Shown: in pieces, positions 1 to 10,510 of the stretch | Layout of the letters: every line of letters starts with the position of its first letter | How positions within the stretch are numbered: the stretch's first letter is position 1 | Source: Ketobacter sp. | GTDB taxonomy: Bacteria; Pseudomonadota; Gammaproteobacteria; Pseudomonadales; Ketobacteraceae | Length of the DNA: 50,253 nt | Reading direction: 5' to 3' | Assembly: GCF_003671495.1 (NCBI RefSeq) | Contig: NZ_RCHN01000012.1 | Span: forward strand, 1-50,253 | Notes under the pieces: generated by a model | Told to the model about the DNA's origin: nothing | The model's input: the letters and a program-made list of their open reading frames with translations, nothing else | Database searches by the model: none | Translations under genes and position numbers: made by a program

Positions 1-42
1 GCCTCCCGAAGGCAGTGCTCTACCAAGCTGAGCTACACTCCG
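1..42 (-). tRNA. tRNA-Pro(CGG), 5' half only (cut by window edge)
   Basis: Read on the minus strand from 42 to 1, the bases give a 7-nt acceptor strand (CGGAGTG), TA, a D-stem GCTC/GAGC with a GG-containing loop, and an anticodon stem CTGCC with loop TTCGGGA. This puts CGG at positions 34-36, which reads Pro CCG codons. The first base C (C1) is the identity feature of bacterial proline tRNAs. The 3' half (variable loop, T arm, CCA) lies before the window. It ends 14 bases from the ispB stop codon on the same strand, so it lies downstream of ispB. Confidence 0.85.
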
Positions 43-56
43 ACTGAACTGACAGT

Positions 57-1025
57 TTAATGATTACGGGCAACCGCCAAATCGCATAGCGCTAACAGGG
101 CTTCTTTATATACGGAATTTTCGATTTCGCCAAGTGCTTCTTTAGCAAATCGGGCCTGATCGTTGGCTTTTTCAATGGTGTAGTCGATGGCGCCGCAGTT
201 GCGCACCGCAGTGGTGATGGCGTCGATCTTGTCCAGGCCACCGGTTTGAATGGCGGTGCGGATCATCGCCTGCTCGGCCTCACTGGCATGCTGCAGGGCA
301 TAGATCAGGGGCAGGGTGGGCTTGCCTTCCGCCAGGTCGTCCCCCACATTCTTCCCCATTTCTTCGGCGCTGCCGGTGTAGTCCAGCACGTCGTCAATCA
401 GCTGGAAGGCGGAGCCCAGGTGGTCAGCATAGCGGGCAAAGGCCATCTCCACCGCTTCGGAAGGGCCAGCCAGTACTGCACCGGATTGCGCCGAGGCCTC
501 AAACATCTTGGCCGTCTTGTAGCGGATGACTTCCATATACTGCGCTTCGGTGGTGTCCGGGTTCTTGCAGTTGATCAGTTGCAGCACCTCGCCTTCGGCG
601 ATCAGATTGGTGGCATTGGACAGGATCTGCAGGATGCGCATGTTGCCCACATTCACCACCATCTGGAAGGCCCGTGAAATCAGGAAATCGCCCACCAGCA
701 CGCTGGGGGCATTGCCCCACACCTCATTGGCGCTGGGTTTGCCACGCCGCAGGGAGGATTCATCCACCACATCGTCGTGCAGCAGGGTGGCGGTATGCAG
801 AAACTCCACCACGGCGGCGATTTCCACATGGCGGTGGCCTTCATAGCCCAGGGCTCGGGCACTGAGCAGGCATACCAGCGGGCGCAGGCGCTTGCCGCCG
901 CTGTCGATTATATAGTTGCCGATTTCTTTTATCAGCGGCACATGAGTATGTAACTGCTTGAAAATGAAGTCGTTAACCTGTTGGAAGTCGGTTCCGACAG
1001 CGCCGGAAATCGCTTTAAAATCCAT
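57..1025 (-). CDS. ispB: Octaprenyl (polyprenyl) diphosphate synthase
   Basis: Trans-prenyltransferase of 322 residues that elongates farnesyl diphosphate with isopentenyl diphosphate to make the ubiquinone side chain. Both Asp-rich Mg-diphosphate motifs are present: DDVVD at 84-88 and DDVLD at 211-215. The GGKRLRP substrate motif is at about 43-49. Length matches the Escherichia coli enzyme (323). An in-frame ATG exists 99 bases upstream at 1124, but it lies in the -35 box of a good promoter. I therefore start at 1025, which also gives the family-typical N-terminus. The Shine-Dalgarno is weak. The gene is divergent from rplU, the usual arrangement in Gammaproteobacteria. The chain length (C40 or C45) cannot be read from the sequence alone. 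Confidence 0.95.
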   Translation of the reverse strand: MDFKAISGAVGTDFQQVNDFIFKQLHTHVPLIKEIGNYIIDSGGKRLRPLVCLLSARALGYEGHRHVEIAAVVEFLHTATLLHDDVVDESSLRRGKPSANEVWGNAPSVLVGDFLISRAFQMVVNVGNMRILQILSNATNLIAEGEVLQLINCKNPDTTEAQYMEVIRYKTAKMFEASAQSGAVLAGPSEAVEMAFARYADHLGSAFQLIDDVLDYTGSAEEMGKNVGDDLAEGKPTLPLIYALQHASEAEQAMIRTAIQTGGLDKIDAITTAVRNCGAIDYTIEKANDQARFAKEALGEIENSVYKEALLALCDLAVARNH

Positions 1026-1095
1026 ACGATGAGCAACCTGGACAGGGCACGACAAGTGGCCGCACCAAAAGAACATGAACATGAAATTGTCACGA

Positions 1096-1124
1096 ATGCT
1101 ATGGCGGGGTCCGGGGGGTGTCAA
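1096..1124 (-). promoter_or_regulatory. Probable sigma-70 promoter of ispB
   Basis: On the minus strand there is a perfect TTGACA (1119-1124), a 17-bp spacer and TAGCAT (1096-1101, 4 of 6 matches to the -10 consensus). Initiation would fall near 1089, leaving a leader of about 64 nt before the ATG at 1025. Confidence 0.65.
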
Positions 1125-1193
1125 GCTAAAGACTTGATTTTGCTTGCTGTGCCGCCGACCGGCGGGGATTGAAAATTGTGGCGTGGTTTAGGC

Positions 1194-1222
1194 TTGCGCA
1201 CGTAATCCGATTCCCTTACAAT
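1194..1222 (+). promoter_or_regulatory. Probable sigma-70 promoter of rplU-rpmA
   Basis: TTGCGC (1194-1199), 17-bp spacer, TACAAT (1217-1222), followed by a GC-rich discriminator as in growth-rate-controlled ribosomal promoters. Transcription would start near 1230, about 95 bases before rplU. The ispB-rplU gap (1026-1325) therefore holds two divergent promoters. I see nothing else in it. Confidence 0.6.
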
Positions 1223-1325
1223 TGCGCCCCCTGTGACCTGACGCCAATCGTTTGCATGCGTCGGCAGTCAGTCGGAACAAGACACACTATTCTGATGCTT
1301 TATAAAGCGGTTGGAGTCAGCAGCT

Positions 1326-1637
1326 ATGTACGCGGTATTTGTAAGTGGTGGCAAACAGCACCGAGTCGCTGAAGGCGACGTGGTTCAGCTGGAATTATTG
1401 GAAGCCGAACCCGGCTCTGCCATCGAGTTTGATCAGGTTTTATTGGTAGCCAACGGTGACGACGTCAAAATCGGCGCACCTGTTGTAGAAGGCGGTAAAG
1501 TGACCGGTGAGGTGGTAACCCACGGTCGTGGTGAGAAAATCAAAATCATCAAATTCCGTCGTCGTAAGCACCATCGTAAGCAAATGGGCCATCGTCAGTA
1601 CTTCACTGAAGTGAAGATCACTGGTATCAGCGCCTAA
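1326..1637 (+). CDS. rplU: 50S ribosomal protein L21
   Basis: A 103-residue L21, the same length as the E. coli protein. It shows the family N-terminus [13 protein letters not shown] and the basic C-terminal block [16 protein letters not shown] that binds 23S rRNA. The start at 1326 is preferred over an ATG 15 bases upstream because GGAG at 1313-1316 is well spaced from 1326 and the protein then starts exactly as in the family. It is first in an operon with rpmA, 20 bases downstream. Confidence 0.98.
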   Translation: MYAVFVSGGKQHRVAEGDVVQLELLEAEPGSAIEFDQVLLVANGDDVKIGAPVVEGGKVTGEVVTHGRGEKIKIIKFRRRKHHRKQMGHRQYFTEVKITGISA

Positions 1638-1657
1638 GTTAGTTAAGGAGAAGCACA

Positions 1658-1918
1658 ATGGCTCACAAGAAGGCTGGTGGTAGTACCCGTAACGGTCGCG
1701 ACTCAGAAAGTAAACGCCTTGGTGTTAAGCGCTTTGGCGGTGAAGTAGTAAAGGCTGGAAACATCATTGTTCGTCAGCGTGGCACTCAGTTCCACTCTGG
1801 TCCGAATACTGGCCTGGGTAAAGATCACACCATCTATGCAAAAGCCGATGGCGTGGTTAAGTTTGAAGTGAAAGGCCCTAACAGCCGTAAGTACGTTTCA
1901 ATCGAGCCCGTAGCCTAA
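1658..1918 (+). CDS. rpmA: 50S ribosomal protein L27
   Basis: An 86-residue L27. The N-terminus [18 protein letters not shown] is the canonical flexible tail that reaches the peptidyl-transferase centre, with no N-terminal pro-sequence of the Firmicutes type. A strong AAGGAG (1645-1650) lies 7 bases before the ATG. It is followed within 30 bases by a rho-independent terminator, so rplU-rpmA is a tight two-gene operon and obgE is read either by read-through or from its own promoter. Confidence 0.98.
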   Translation: MAHKKAGGSTRNGRDSESKRLGVKRFGGEVVKAGNIIVRQRGTQFHSGPNTGLGKDHTIYAKADGVVKFEVKGPNSRKYVSIEPVA

Positions 1919-1946
1919 ACGACACTGCTGTCGTCCAGGATCGCTG

Positions 1947-1973
1947 AGCCCTGCCCCAAAGGCGGGGCTTTTT
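1947..1973 (+). terminator. Rho-independent terminator after rpmA
   Basis: GC-rich 9-bp stem (AGCCCTGCC / GGCGGGGCT, one G-T pair) with a short CCAAA loop, followed by a run of T. It is placed about 30 bases after the rpmA stop. Confidence 0.85.
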
Positions 1974-1990
1974 GCGTTGTGCAGACCCCT

Positions 1991-2029
1991 GATATCGGCA
2001 CAGACAATCCCGATACCGGCACAGACAAT
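1991..2029. repeat. Two 18-bp direct repeats upstream of obgE
   Basis: GATAYCGGCACAGACAAT occurs at 1991-2008 and 2012-2029, differing by one base and repeating every 21 bp (two helical turns). It lies between the rpmA terminator and obgE. A -10-like TACAAT follows at 2040-2045 but has no good -35 at the right distance, as expected of a promoter needing an activator. The function is unknown to me. Confidence 0.7.
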
Positions 2030-2062
2030 AAAAGTGCAGTACAATCTCAAATCGACATTTAA

Positions 2063-3277
<1,215 letters not shown>

Positions 3278-3298
3278 TCGCTGGAGAGCACGAATTCT

Positions 3299-4441
3299 AT
3301 GTCAGGTGACGAGCGTCTGAAACTGCGGGCTGAAGTGGCCGCCGCCAAGCGCTGGGTGGTGAAAATCGGCAGCGCACTGTTAACCAATGATGGTGAGGGC
3401 CTGGATCGGGCTGCCATTGCCGGCTGGGTGGAGCAGATCGTCAAGCTGCGTCAGCAGGGGGTTGAAGTGGTGTTGGTGTCGTCCGGCTCTGTGGCGGAAG
3501 GCATGGCGCGCCTGGGTTGGAAACAGCGTCCCAAGGCCATGCACGATTTGCAGGCCGCCGCCGCGGTGGGCCAGATGGGGTTGGTGCAGGCCTGGGAGCA
3601 GGCGTTCCAGGCCCATGGTGTGCACTCCGCCCAGGTGCTGGTGACCCACGATGATTTGTCGGACCGCAAGCGCTACCTGAATGCCCGCAGCACCTTGCTG
3701 GCCTTGATTGCCCATGGTGTGGTGCCGGTGGTGAACGAGAACGATACGGTGGTCACCGATGAAATCCGCTTTGGCGACAATGACACCCTGGGGGCCCTGA
3801 TCACCAACCTGGTGGAGGCGGACCTGCTGGTGATCATGACGGACCAGCAGGGCATGTTCGATTCTGACCCCCGCAATAACGCTAACGCGGCGTTGATATC
3901 CCATGCGCGGGCCTCGGACCCGGCGTTGCTGACCATGGCCGGGGGCAGTGGTGGTGCGCTGGGTAAGGGGGGCATGGCCACCAAGGTGCGGGCCGCCCAG
4001 TTGGCCGCCCGTTCCGGAGCCGACAGCATCATAGTCGGTGGGCGGCTGCCGGAGGTGTTGTCCCGTATCTACAAGGCGGAAGACGTAGGCACCCTGCTGA
4101 CGGCGGAGGCCAGTCCCATGGCGGCCCGCAAGCAGTGGCTGGCCGGGCACCTGCAAATGCGGGGCGTGCTGACCCTGGATGAGGGGGCGGCCCGGGTGCT
4201 GCGGGAGAAAGGCGTCAGTCTGCTGCCCGTGGGCGTCAGGGATGTGACCGGTAATTTTTCTCGCGGTGAAATGGTCTCCTGCGTGGGGCCGGATAACCAG
4301 CGAGTGGCCTGCGGCCTGGTAAATTACTCGGCGGACGAGGCCCGTCGTATCATGGGGAAAGGCTCAGACGCCATTGCGTCCATCCTGGGTTATGTGGATG
4401 AAAAAGAACTGATCCACCGGGACAATATGGTGGTGTTTTAG
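3299..4441 (+). CDS. proB: Glutamate 5-kinase
   Basis: A 380-residue cytosolic kinase that phosphorylates glutamate in the first step of proline synthesis. It has an amino-acid-kinase domain at about 15-265, with KIGSALL near 22, SSGSVAEG near 61 and [10 protein letters not shown] near 147. A C-terminal PUA domain (about 285-367) is found in full-length proteobacterial ProB. The start is set by GGAGAG at 3283-3288, 10 bases before the ATG. It ends the rplU-rpmA-obgE-proB block. proA is not in this window. Confidence 0.97.
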   Translation: MSGDERLKLRAEVAAAKRWVVKIGSALLTNDGEGLDRAAIAGWVEQIVKLRQQGVEVVLVSSGSVAEGMARLGWKQRPKAMHDLQAAAAVGQMGLVQAWEQAFQAHGVHSAQVLVTHDDLSDRKRYLNARSTLLALIAHGVVPVVNENDTVVTDEIRFGDNDTLGALITNLVEADLLVIMTDQQGMFDSDPRNNANAALISHARASDPALLTMAGGSGGALGKGGMATKVRAAQLAARSGADSIIVGGRLPEVLSRIYKAEDVGTLLTAEASPMAARKQWLAGHLQMRGVLTLDEGAARVLREKGVSLLPVGVRDVTGNFSRGEMVSCVGPDNQRVACGLVNYSADEARRIMGKGSDAIASILGYVDEKELIHRDNMVVF

Positions 4442-4492
4442 GATGGTGATGTTTTAGGCGGGAGAGTGCTGCAGGTGCGGCCAGCCAGCCAT

Positions 4493-4521
4493 AAAAAAAC
4501 CGGCTTAAAGCCGGTTTTTTT
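4493..4521. terminator. Bidirectional terminator between proB and rpsT
   Basis: A symmetrical hairpin AAACCGGC-TTAAA-GCCGGTTT with an A run on its left and a T run on its right. It can end transcription of proB on the plus strand and of rpsT on the minus strand. Confidence 0.9.
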
Positions 4522-4550
4522 GCATCCACAGCATTGGGTTCAAGCAATGC

Positions 4551-4817
4551 TTAAGCGGCCAGATCCTTGATCTGAGCGCTCAGGCGGCTCTTATGGCGGG
4601 CGGCCTTGTTCTTGTGGATGATGCCTTTGCTTACCATGCGATCGATAACGGGTACCGCTTCCAGGTAGGCTTTCTGGGCATTGTCTTTGTTGCCAGTGGC
4701 GATTTCGTTAACCACTTTCTTGATATATGTGCGAACCATGGAGCGCAGACCGGCATTGTGTCTGCGACGCTTTTCAGCCTGGCGTGCACGCTTCTTAGCT
4801 GATTTGATGTTAGCCAA
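4551..4817 (-). CDS. rpsT: 30S ribosomal protein S20
   Basis: An 88-residue S20, N-terminus [18 protein letters not shown], the all-helical 16S-binding protein. The start codon is TTG (4815-4817), not ATG, with AAGGAG seven bases before it. A UUG start is also known for E. coli rpsT, where it is tied to translational autoregulation, so the same control is plausible here. The upstream region contains three 11-bp repeats (4861-4908) and a -10-like TATACT (4846-4851, minus strand). Confidence 0.97.
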   Translation of the reverse strand: MANIKSAKKRARQAEKRRRHNAGLRSMVRTYIKKVVNEIATGNKDNAQKAYLEAVPVIDRMVSKGIIHKNKAARHKSRLSAQIKDLAA

Positions 4818-4860
4818 GGTCTAGCTCCTTATCTTTACGATAATCAGTATATTGCCGAAA

Positions 4861-4908
4861 CTTGAACGTCTAACTTAATCTTGAACGTCTTTTGGATCTT
4901 GAACGTCT
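4861..4908. repeat. Three 11-bp direct repeats in the rpsT upstream region
   Basis: CTTGAACGTCT occurs exactly at 4861-4871, 4880-4890 and 4898-4908 (read AGACGTTCAAG towards rpsT), with periods of 19 and 18 bp. A -10-like TATACT (minus strand, 4846-4851) lies immediately downstream without a recognisable -35. The repeats could be binding sites for an activator or repressor on one face of the helix, or part of the mRNA leader. Confidence 0.75.
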
Positions 4909-5046
4909 AACTAGGTTAGTCACTATTGTCGAATAACCAGACGCTAAGCGACTTGAATTCGAGGACGCAAGATTATTCCCACCCAGGGGGCTACTGTCAA
5001 GGCCTCTGTTCTATTTATCTGGGATACGGTTTTGGGCTCGTATCCG

Positions 5047-5052
5047 TATAAT
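5047..5052 (+). promoter_or_regulatory. -10 box before murJ
   Basis: A perfect TATAAT with no good -35 at 16-18 bp. Transcription would start near 5059. The ATG at 5051 lies inside this box, which supports 5081 as the murJ start. Confidence 0.45.
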
Positions 5053-5080
5053 GGCCGCCTTGGTTGGAGAGCATGCATTC

Positions 5081-6649
5081 ATGAAGAACGAAAAATCAGG
5101 CAAAAAGCAGGGCGGGCTGCTGCGTTCCACCGGCATTGTCAGCCTGTTCACCATGTTGTCTCGGGTGCTGGGGCTGGCGCGGGATGTGGTGGTGGCCCAT
5201 CTGTTTGGTGCCGGGGGTGGGGCGGATGCCTTTTTCGTGGCATTCAAAATCCCCAATTTTTTCAGGCGGTTATTCGCTGAAGGGGCGTTTTCCCAGGCGT
5301 TTGTGCCGGTGCTGTCGGAGTATCGGGCCCAGCGCGAGCACGCGGAAGTGCGGTTGCTGGTGAGTTACACCATGGGGTCCCTGGGGGGCGTGTTGTTCGG
5401 GGTGACCCTGCTGTGCGTGGTGTTTGCGCCGGTGGTGACGTTTCTGTTTGCCCCCGGTTTCTATGATCTGCCGGATAAATTCAATCTGGCGTCGGACATG
5501 TTGCGGCTCACCTTTCCCTATCTGATGCTGATTTCCCTGACCGCCATGCTGGGCAGCGTGCTCAACAGTTATGGCCGCTTTGCGATGCCGGCCTTTAACC
5601 CGGTGTTGCTGAACATTTGCATGATCTTTGCGGCGGTGGTGGTGTCCCCCCTGCTGGAGGTGCCGGTGATGGCCATGGCCTGGGGGGTGCTGGTGGCCGG
5701 CGTGCTGCAGCTGGTTTTTCTGTTTCCCTTTGTGCGCCGGATCGACCTGTTGGCCATGCCGCGCTGGGGGTGGAGGGACCCGGGGGTCAAACGCATTCTG
5801 ACCCTGATGTTGCCGGCCATGTTCGGTGTCTCGGTGGCCCAGATCAATCTGCTGCTGGACACCATTTTGGCCTCCTTTCTGGTGGATGGCAGCGTGGGCT
5901 GGCTGTATTACTCCGACCGCTTGATGGAGCTGCCCCTGGGAGTCTTCGGTATCGCCATTGCAACGGTCATTCTGCCCAGTTTGTCCCGTAAACACGCCAG
6001 CCAATCGGCGGAGGCCTTCTCCCAAACCCTGGACTGGGCGGTGCGTATGGTGCTGCTGATCGGGGTGCCGGCGGCCTTGGCCCTGGTGGTGCTGGCCTCG
6101 CCTTTGCTGGTGACCCTGTTCCAATATGGCGAGTTCAGTGCCCGGGATGTGGAGCGGGCCAGCCTGAGCCTGCAGGCCTATGGCTGTGGGCTGGTGGGCT
6201 TCATGCTGGTGAAGGTGCTGGCGCCAGGCTATTTTGCCCGTCAGGACACCAAAACCCCGGTGAAGGTGGGGATCAAGGCCATGGTGGCCAATATGGTGTT
6301 CAACCTGGCGCTTATTGTGCCGCTGGCCCACGTTGGCCTGGCACTGGCCACCACCCTGTCGGCGGCGGTCAATGCCGGGCTGCTGTGGCGGGGGCTGCGG
6401 CGGGAAGGGGTGTATCAGGTTCAGCCCGGCTGGTGGCGGTTCCTGCTGCGGTTGGGGGTGGCCAGCGCCTTGATGGTGGCGGTGATCATGTTGCTGAACA
6501 AGGACTTGGCGCAATGGCTGGCCTGGGGCTGGCCCCAGCGTACCGCCCATCTGGCCCTGTTGGTGGGGGCCGGGGCCGGGGCCTATTTCGGGGTGCTGCT
6601 GGCGGCTGGAATGCGGCTGCGGGATCTGCGTGCCCGGCATGGGGAATAG
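5081..6649 (+). CDS. murJ: Lipid II flippase MurJ (MviN)
   Basis: A 522-residue polytopic inner-membrane protein of the MOP superfamily that flips lipid II to the periplasm for peptidoglycan synthesis. The N-terminal part has the family pattern SRVLGLARD followed by ADAFFVAFKIPNF and FAEGAFSQAFVP. R28, R34 and R62 correspond by position to essential R18, R24 and R52 of E. coli MurJ. About 14 hydrophobic segments are visible. I start at 5081, with GGAGAG at 5066-5071, rather than at an ATG 30 bases upstream that overlaps the -10 box. ribF follows after 72 bases with its own -10-like element. Confidence 0.95.
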   Translation: MKNEKSGKKQGGLLRSTGIVSLFTMLSRVLGLARDVVVAHLFGAGGGADAFFVAFKIPNFFRRLFAEGAFSQAFVPVLSEYRAQREHAEVRLLVSYTMGSLGGVLFGVTLLCVVFAPVVTFLFAPGFYDLPDKFNLASDMLRLTFPYLMLISLTAMLGSVLNSYGRFAMPAFNPVLLNICMIFAAVVVSPLLEVPVMAMAWGVLVAGVLQLVFLFPFVRRIDLLAMPRWGWRDPGVKRILTLMLPAMFGVSVAQINLLLDTILASFLVDGSVGWLYYSDRLMELPLGVFGIAIATVILPSLSRKHASQSAEAFSQTLDWAVRMVLLIGVPAALALVVLASPLLVTLFQYGEFSARDVERASLSLQAYGCGLVGFMLVKVLAPGYFARQDTKTPVKVGIKAMVANMVFNLALIVPLAHVGLALATTLSAAVNAGLLWRGLRREGVYQVQPGWWRFLLRLGVASALMVAVIMLLNKDLAQWLAWGWPQRTAHLALLVGAGAGAYFGVLLAAGMRLRDLRARHGE

Positions 6650-6686
6650 GGGGCAGCGAGCAGTTATATCCCGCGGCCAAGTCCGC

Positions 6687-6692
6687 TATAAT
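6687..6692 (+). promoter_or_regulatory. -10 box before ribF
   Basis: Perfect TATAAT 30 bases before the ribF ATG, in a local context (TCCG..TATAATG) much like the one before murJ. No convincing -35. Confidence 0.4.
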
Positions 6693-6721
6693 GCTCGCCT
6701 TTTTGGCATGACGGCAGAAGC

Positions 6722-7663
6722 ATGGAGCTGATTCGCGGCGTACACAATTTGCGGGACCGACATCGGGGCTGTGTGGCCACCATCGGCAACTTCGACGGGA
6801 TCCACCTGGGGCACCGCGCCATCATCCGTCAGGTGACGGCCAAGGCCAGGCAGCTGGGGGTGCCCTCGGCGGTCATGGTGTTTGAACCCCAGCCCCGTGA
6901 ATTCTTTGCCCCGGATGAAGCACCGGCCCGGCTGATGACCTTCCGTGAAAAGGTGGAGGTGCTGGGTGAACTGGGTGTGGACCGGGTCCTGTGCGTAAAG
7001 TTTGACCGGCGTTTTTGCAGTCAGTCGGCCCAGGAATTCTGCGAAAACATCCTGATTCGGGGCATGGGCATCCGTCACCTGGTGGTGGGGGATGATTTCC
7101 GTTTCGGCAATGACCGCGCCGGCGACTTCCGCTTTCTGCAGACCATGGGTGAGGAAAACGGTTATACCGTGGAAAACACCCACACCTTCGAATGGCACGG
7201 GGAACGGGTCAGCAGCACCCGGGTCAGAGAATGTCTGGAGCGCAGCGACTTCGATTCTGCCTCCGTCATGCTGTGTCGCTCCTTTTTCATGTCCGGCCGG
7301 GTGATCCACGGTCAGAAACTGGGGCGTACCATTGGCGTTCCCACCGCCAACCTGTTGCCCAAGCGGGTGCGCACGCCGGTGAGTGGCGTGTTTGCGGTGG
7401 AGGTGCGTGGTCTGGATCAGGTCCAGCAGGGGGTCGCCAACCTGGGGACCCGGCCCACCCTGGGGGGTGAGCAGGTAAGACTGGAAGTGCATCTGCTGGA
7501 TTTTCAGGGTGACCTGTATGGCCAACACCTGCGGGTGATGTTCCGGCACAAAATCCGGGATGAGAAAAAATTCGACGGGCTGGAGGCGTTGACCGATGCC
7601 ATCCGCCAGGATATTGAAACAGCAAAGCAGTTTTTTGCGAAACCAAAAGCGAAGGGCAGTTAA
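6722..7663 (+). CDS. ribF: Bifunctional riboflavin kinase / FAD synthetase
   Basis: A 313-residue cytosolic enzyme that makes FMN from riboflavin and then FAD. The N-terminal nucleotidyltransferase domain carries [10 protein letters not shown] at 22-31 and VVGDDFRFG near 120, with the SSTRVRECL motif near 161. The C-terminal riboflavin kinase domain starts near 186 with [19 protein letters not shown], whose PTAN is the Mg/ATP signature. Length is usual for the family. It is only 5 bases from ileS, as in most Gammaproteobacteria, so the two are cotranscribed. Confidence 0.96.
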   Translation: MELIRGVHNLRDRHRGCVATIGNFDGIHLGHRAIIRQVTAKARQLGVPSAVMVFEPQPREFFAPDEAPARLMTFREKVEVLGELGVDRVLCVKFDRRFCSQSAQEFCENILIRGMGIRHLVVGDDFRFGNDRAGDFRFLQTMGEENGYTVENTHTFEWHGERVSSTRVRECLERSDFDSASVMLCRSFFMSGRVIHGQKLGRTIGVPTANLLPKRVRTPVSGVFAVEVRGLDQVQQGVANLGTRPTLGGEQVRLEVHLLDFQGDLYGQHLRVMFRHKIRDEKKFDGLEALTDAIRQDIETAKQFFAKPKAKGS

Positions 7664-7668
7664 ACTCC

Positions 7669-10482
7669 ATGGCCGATTACAAAGCGACATTAAACCTACC
7701 GGATACCGCTTTCCCCATGCGCGGCAACCTGGCTCAGCGGGAGCCGGAGATGCTGGCGCGCTGGAAGCAAATGGATCTGTACCAGAAAGTACAGCAAACC
7801 ACTGCCGGCCGGCCCCAGTTTATTCTGCACGATGGCCCTCCGTACGCGAACGGCGACATTCATATCGGCCATTCGGTAAACAAGATCCTGAAAGACACCA
7901 TCATGCGTTCCAAGCGCCTGAGTGGATTCGATGTGCCCTATGTGCCGGGATGGGACTGCCACGGCCTGCCCATCGAGCACAATGTAGAGAAGAAAATCGG
8001 CAAGGCCGGTGTGAAGGTGCCCCATTCCGAGTTCCGCAAGAAATGCCGTGAATATGCCATGCAGCAGGTGAACGGCCAGCGTGAGGATTTCATCCGGTTG
8101 GGAGTGCTGGGGGATTGGGAAAAACCGTATCTCACCATGGATTTCAAAACCGAAGCGGACATCATACGCTCACTGGGACGCATCGCGGATAACGGCCATC
8201 TGGTGAAAGGTTTCAAGCCGGTGTACTGGAGTGTCGTGGGCGGCTCAGCCCTGGCGGAAGCGGAAGTGGAATATCAGGACAAGACTTCCACGCAGGTGGA
8301 CGTCCGTTTTACTCCGGTGGACGCGGCGGATTTCGTCAGCCGGTTCGGTTTGGATTCCTCCGCGCTGCCGGTGGCCGTCGTGATCTGGACCACCACTCCC
8401 TGGACCCTGCCCGCCAACCAGGCGGTGGCCCTGGCCAAGGATCTGGAATACAGCCTGGTACAACTGGATGCTGGCGCAGGCGATGAGCTGGTACTGCTGG
8501 CCAGCGACCTGGTGGAGCCGGTGTGCAAACGCTACGGGGTGGAAGCCTTCAAAGTAGTGGGTACTGCGCTGGGCGCCAGCCTGGAACACCTGTTGCTGCA
8601 GCATCCATTCATCAGCGGACGTCAGGTCCCCGTGGTGATGGGGGATCATGTGACCACCGACGCCGGTACCGGTGCCGTGCACATCGCGCCGGACCACGGT
8701 CTGGATGACTTTAATGTGGGCCTGAAGTACGGCATCAAAACCCTCAACTATGTGGGTGCCGATGGCACTTATGTGGAAGCCACGCCCCTGGTGGCGGGCG
8801 AGCATGTTTATAAAGTGGAGCCCCGCATCCTGGATCTGCTGGAGGAAAACCACGCCCTGCTGAAGCAGGCCAAGCTTACCCACAGCTATCCTCATTGCTG
8901 GCGCACCAAAACCCCGCTGATTTTCCGGGCCACGCCCCAGTGGTTTATCAGCATGACCAAAAACGGCCTGTTGGAGGCCTGTAAAAAAGCTGCCAACAAA
9001 GTGGAATGGCTGCCGGAGTGGGGCAAGGCCCGCATCGACGGCATGCTGGCACAAAGCCCGGACTGGTGTATCTCCCGTCAGCGCACCTGGGGTGTGCCCA
9101 TCGCGTTGTTTGTGCACAAGGAAACCTCCGAGCTGCATCCCAACACCTCTGAGCTGATTGAAGCGGTCGCGCAAAAAGTGGAAGCCGAAGGTATGGATGC
9201 CTGGTTCGACCTGGACCCGGCGGAGTTGCTGGGGGATGACGCTGCCCAGTACGACAAGGTCACCGATACCCTGGATGTGTGGTTCGATTCCGGTGTGACT
9301 CACTATTCCGTGCTGGAACAGCGGGCGGAGTTGCGGGTGCCGGCGGATCTGTACCTGGAAGGTTCTGACCAGCATCGTGGCTGGTTCCAGTCTTCGTTGA
9401 AAACCGGGTTGGCCATTCGTGGCGAAGCGCCGTACAAAACCGTGTTGACCCACGGATTTACGGTGGACGCCCAGGGCAAGAAGATGTCCAAATCCCTCGG
9501 CAATGTGGTGTCTCCGCAGAAGGTGATGAAATCCCTGGGGGCGGACATCATTCGCCTGTGGGTGGCGGCCACCGACTACCGTGGTGAAATGACGGTGTCC
9601 GATGAAATCCTGAAGCGCACTGCCGATTCTTATCGCCGAATCCGCAACACCGCCCGTTTCCTGCTTTCCAACCTGAACGGCTTTGATCCCAAAGTGGATG
9701 CGGTGGCGCCGGAAGACATGCTGGCCCTGGATCGCTATGCGGTGCACCGGGCGGCCAAACTGCAGCAGGAAATCATCGAGTGTTATGATGAATACCTGTT
9801 CCACTCCATCTACCAGAAACTGCACAACTACTGCGTGGTGGACCTGGGGGCGTTCTACCTGGATGTGATCAAGGATCGTCAGTACACCTGCCAGAAGGAC
9901 AGCGTGGCGCGCCGCTCGGCGCAAACTGCCCTGTACCACATTGCCGAGGCTCTGGTGCGCTGGATTGCCCCCATTTTGTGTTTCACCGCCGATGAGTTGT
10001 GGGAATTCCTGCCCGGTGAGCGCAGCGAATCTGTGCATCTGGAAACCTGGTACAGCGGACTGTTCGAGCTGCCCCTGGGGGATGCCATGAGCGCCGATTT
10101 CTGGCAGACCATCCAGGGTGTGAAAGTGGCGGTCAACAAGCAGTTGGAAGACGCCCGCAAGAACGGTGTGGTGGGCGGCAGTCTGGAAGCGGAAGTGGAT
10201 ATTCACTGCAGCTCCGATCTGAAAGAGGATCTGGATCAGCTGGGCGACGAACTGCGCTTTGCCATGATCACCAGTGCAGTGCGGGTGCACCAGTGGAACC
10301 AGGGGGGCGATATCACCGAGGTGGATGGCCTGCGGGTGGAGGTGAAGAAAAGCGAGCATCCCAAGTGCGTTCGTTGCTGGCACCTGCGGGAGGATGTGGG
10401 CGCCAATGCAGAGCACCCGGAACTGTGTTTGCGCTGTGTGGAAAACGTGGACGGCGGTGGTGAGCCCCGTGAATTTTGTTAA
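7669..10482 (+). CDS. ileS: Isoleucyl-tRNA synthetase
   Basis: A 937-residue class I synthetase. HIGH is at 65-68, inside [17 protein letters not shown] is at 605-609. An editing (CP1) domain lies between them, with [11 protein letters not shown] near 244. A C-terminal zinc finger uses C900, C903, C920 and C923. Full-length bacterial type 1 enzyme. There is no obvious leader regulation, as it lies 5 bases after ribF. Downstream, lspA begins within 30 bases. Confidence 0.98.
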   Translation: MADYKATLNLPDTAFPMRGNLAQREPEMLARWKQMDLYQKVQQTTAGRPQFILHDGPPYANGDIHIGHSVNKILKDTIMRSKRLSGFDVPYVPGWDCHGLPIEHNVEKKIGKAGVKVPHSEFRKKCREYAMQQVNGQREDFIRLGVLGDWEKPYLTMDFKTEADIIRSLGRIADNGHLVKGFKPVYWSVVGGSALAEAEVEYQDKTSTQVDVRFTPVDAADFVSRFGLDSSALPVAVVIWTTTPWTLPANQAVALAKDLEYSLVQLDAGAGDELVLLASDLVEPVCKRYGVEAFKVVGTALGASLEHLLLQHPFISGRQVPVVMGDHVTTDAGTGAVHIAPDHGLDDFNVGLKYGIKTLNYVGADGTYVEATPLVAGEHVYKVEPRILDLLEENHALLKQAKLTHSYPHCWRTKTPLIFRATPQWFISMTKNGLLEACKKAANKVEWLPEWGKARIDGMLAQSPDWCISRQRTWGVPIALFVHKETSELHPNTSELIEAVAQKVEAEGMDAWFDLDPAELLGDDAAQYDKVTDTLDVWFDSGVTHYSVLEQRAELRVPADLYLEGSDQHRGWFQSSLKTGLAIRGEAPYKTVLTHGFTVDAQGKKMSKSLGNVVSPQKVMKSLGADIIRLWVAATDYRGEMTVSDEILKRTADSYRRIRNTARFLLSNLNGFDPKVDAVAPEDMLALDRYAVHRAAKLQQEIIECYDEYLFHSIYQKLHNYCVVDLGAFYLDVIKDRQYTCQKDSVARRSAQTALYHIAEALVRWIAPILCFTADELWEFLPGERSESVHLETWYSGLFELPLGDAMSADFWQTIQGVKVAVNKQLEDARKNGVVGGSLEAEVDIHCSSDLKEDLDQLGDELRFAMITSAVRVHQWNQGGDITEVDGLRVEVKKSEHPKCVRCWHLREDVGANAEHPELCLRCVENVDGGGEPREFC

Positions 10483-10510
10483 GGTTTCAGTACCAAGGTA
10501 GCAATAAACA

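Noticed and set aside
5270..6640. Long minus-strand frame (456 codons) opposite murJ
   Set aside because: Its translation is a low-complexity Gln/His/Pro-rich string with no family features. It is produced by codon bias of murJ on the other strand.
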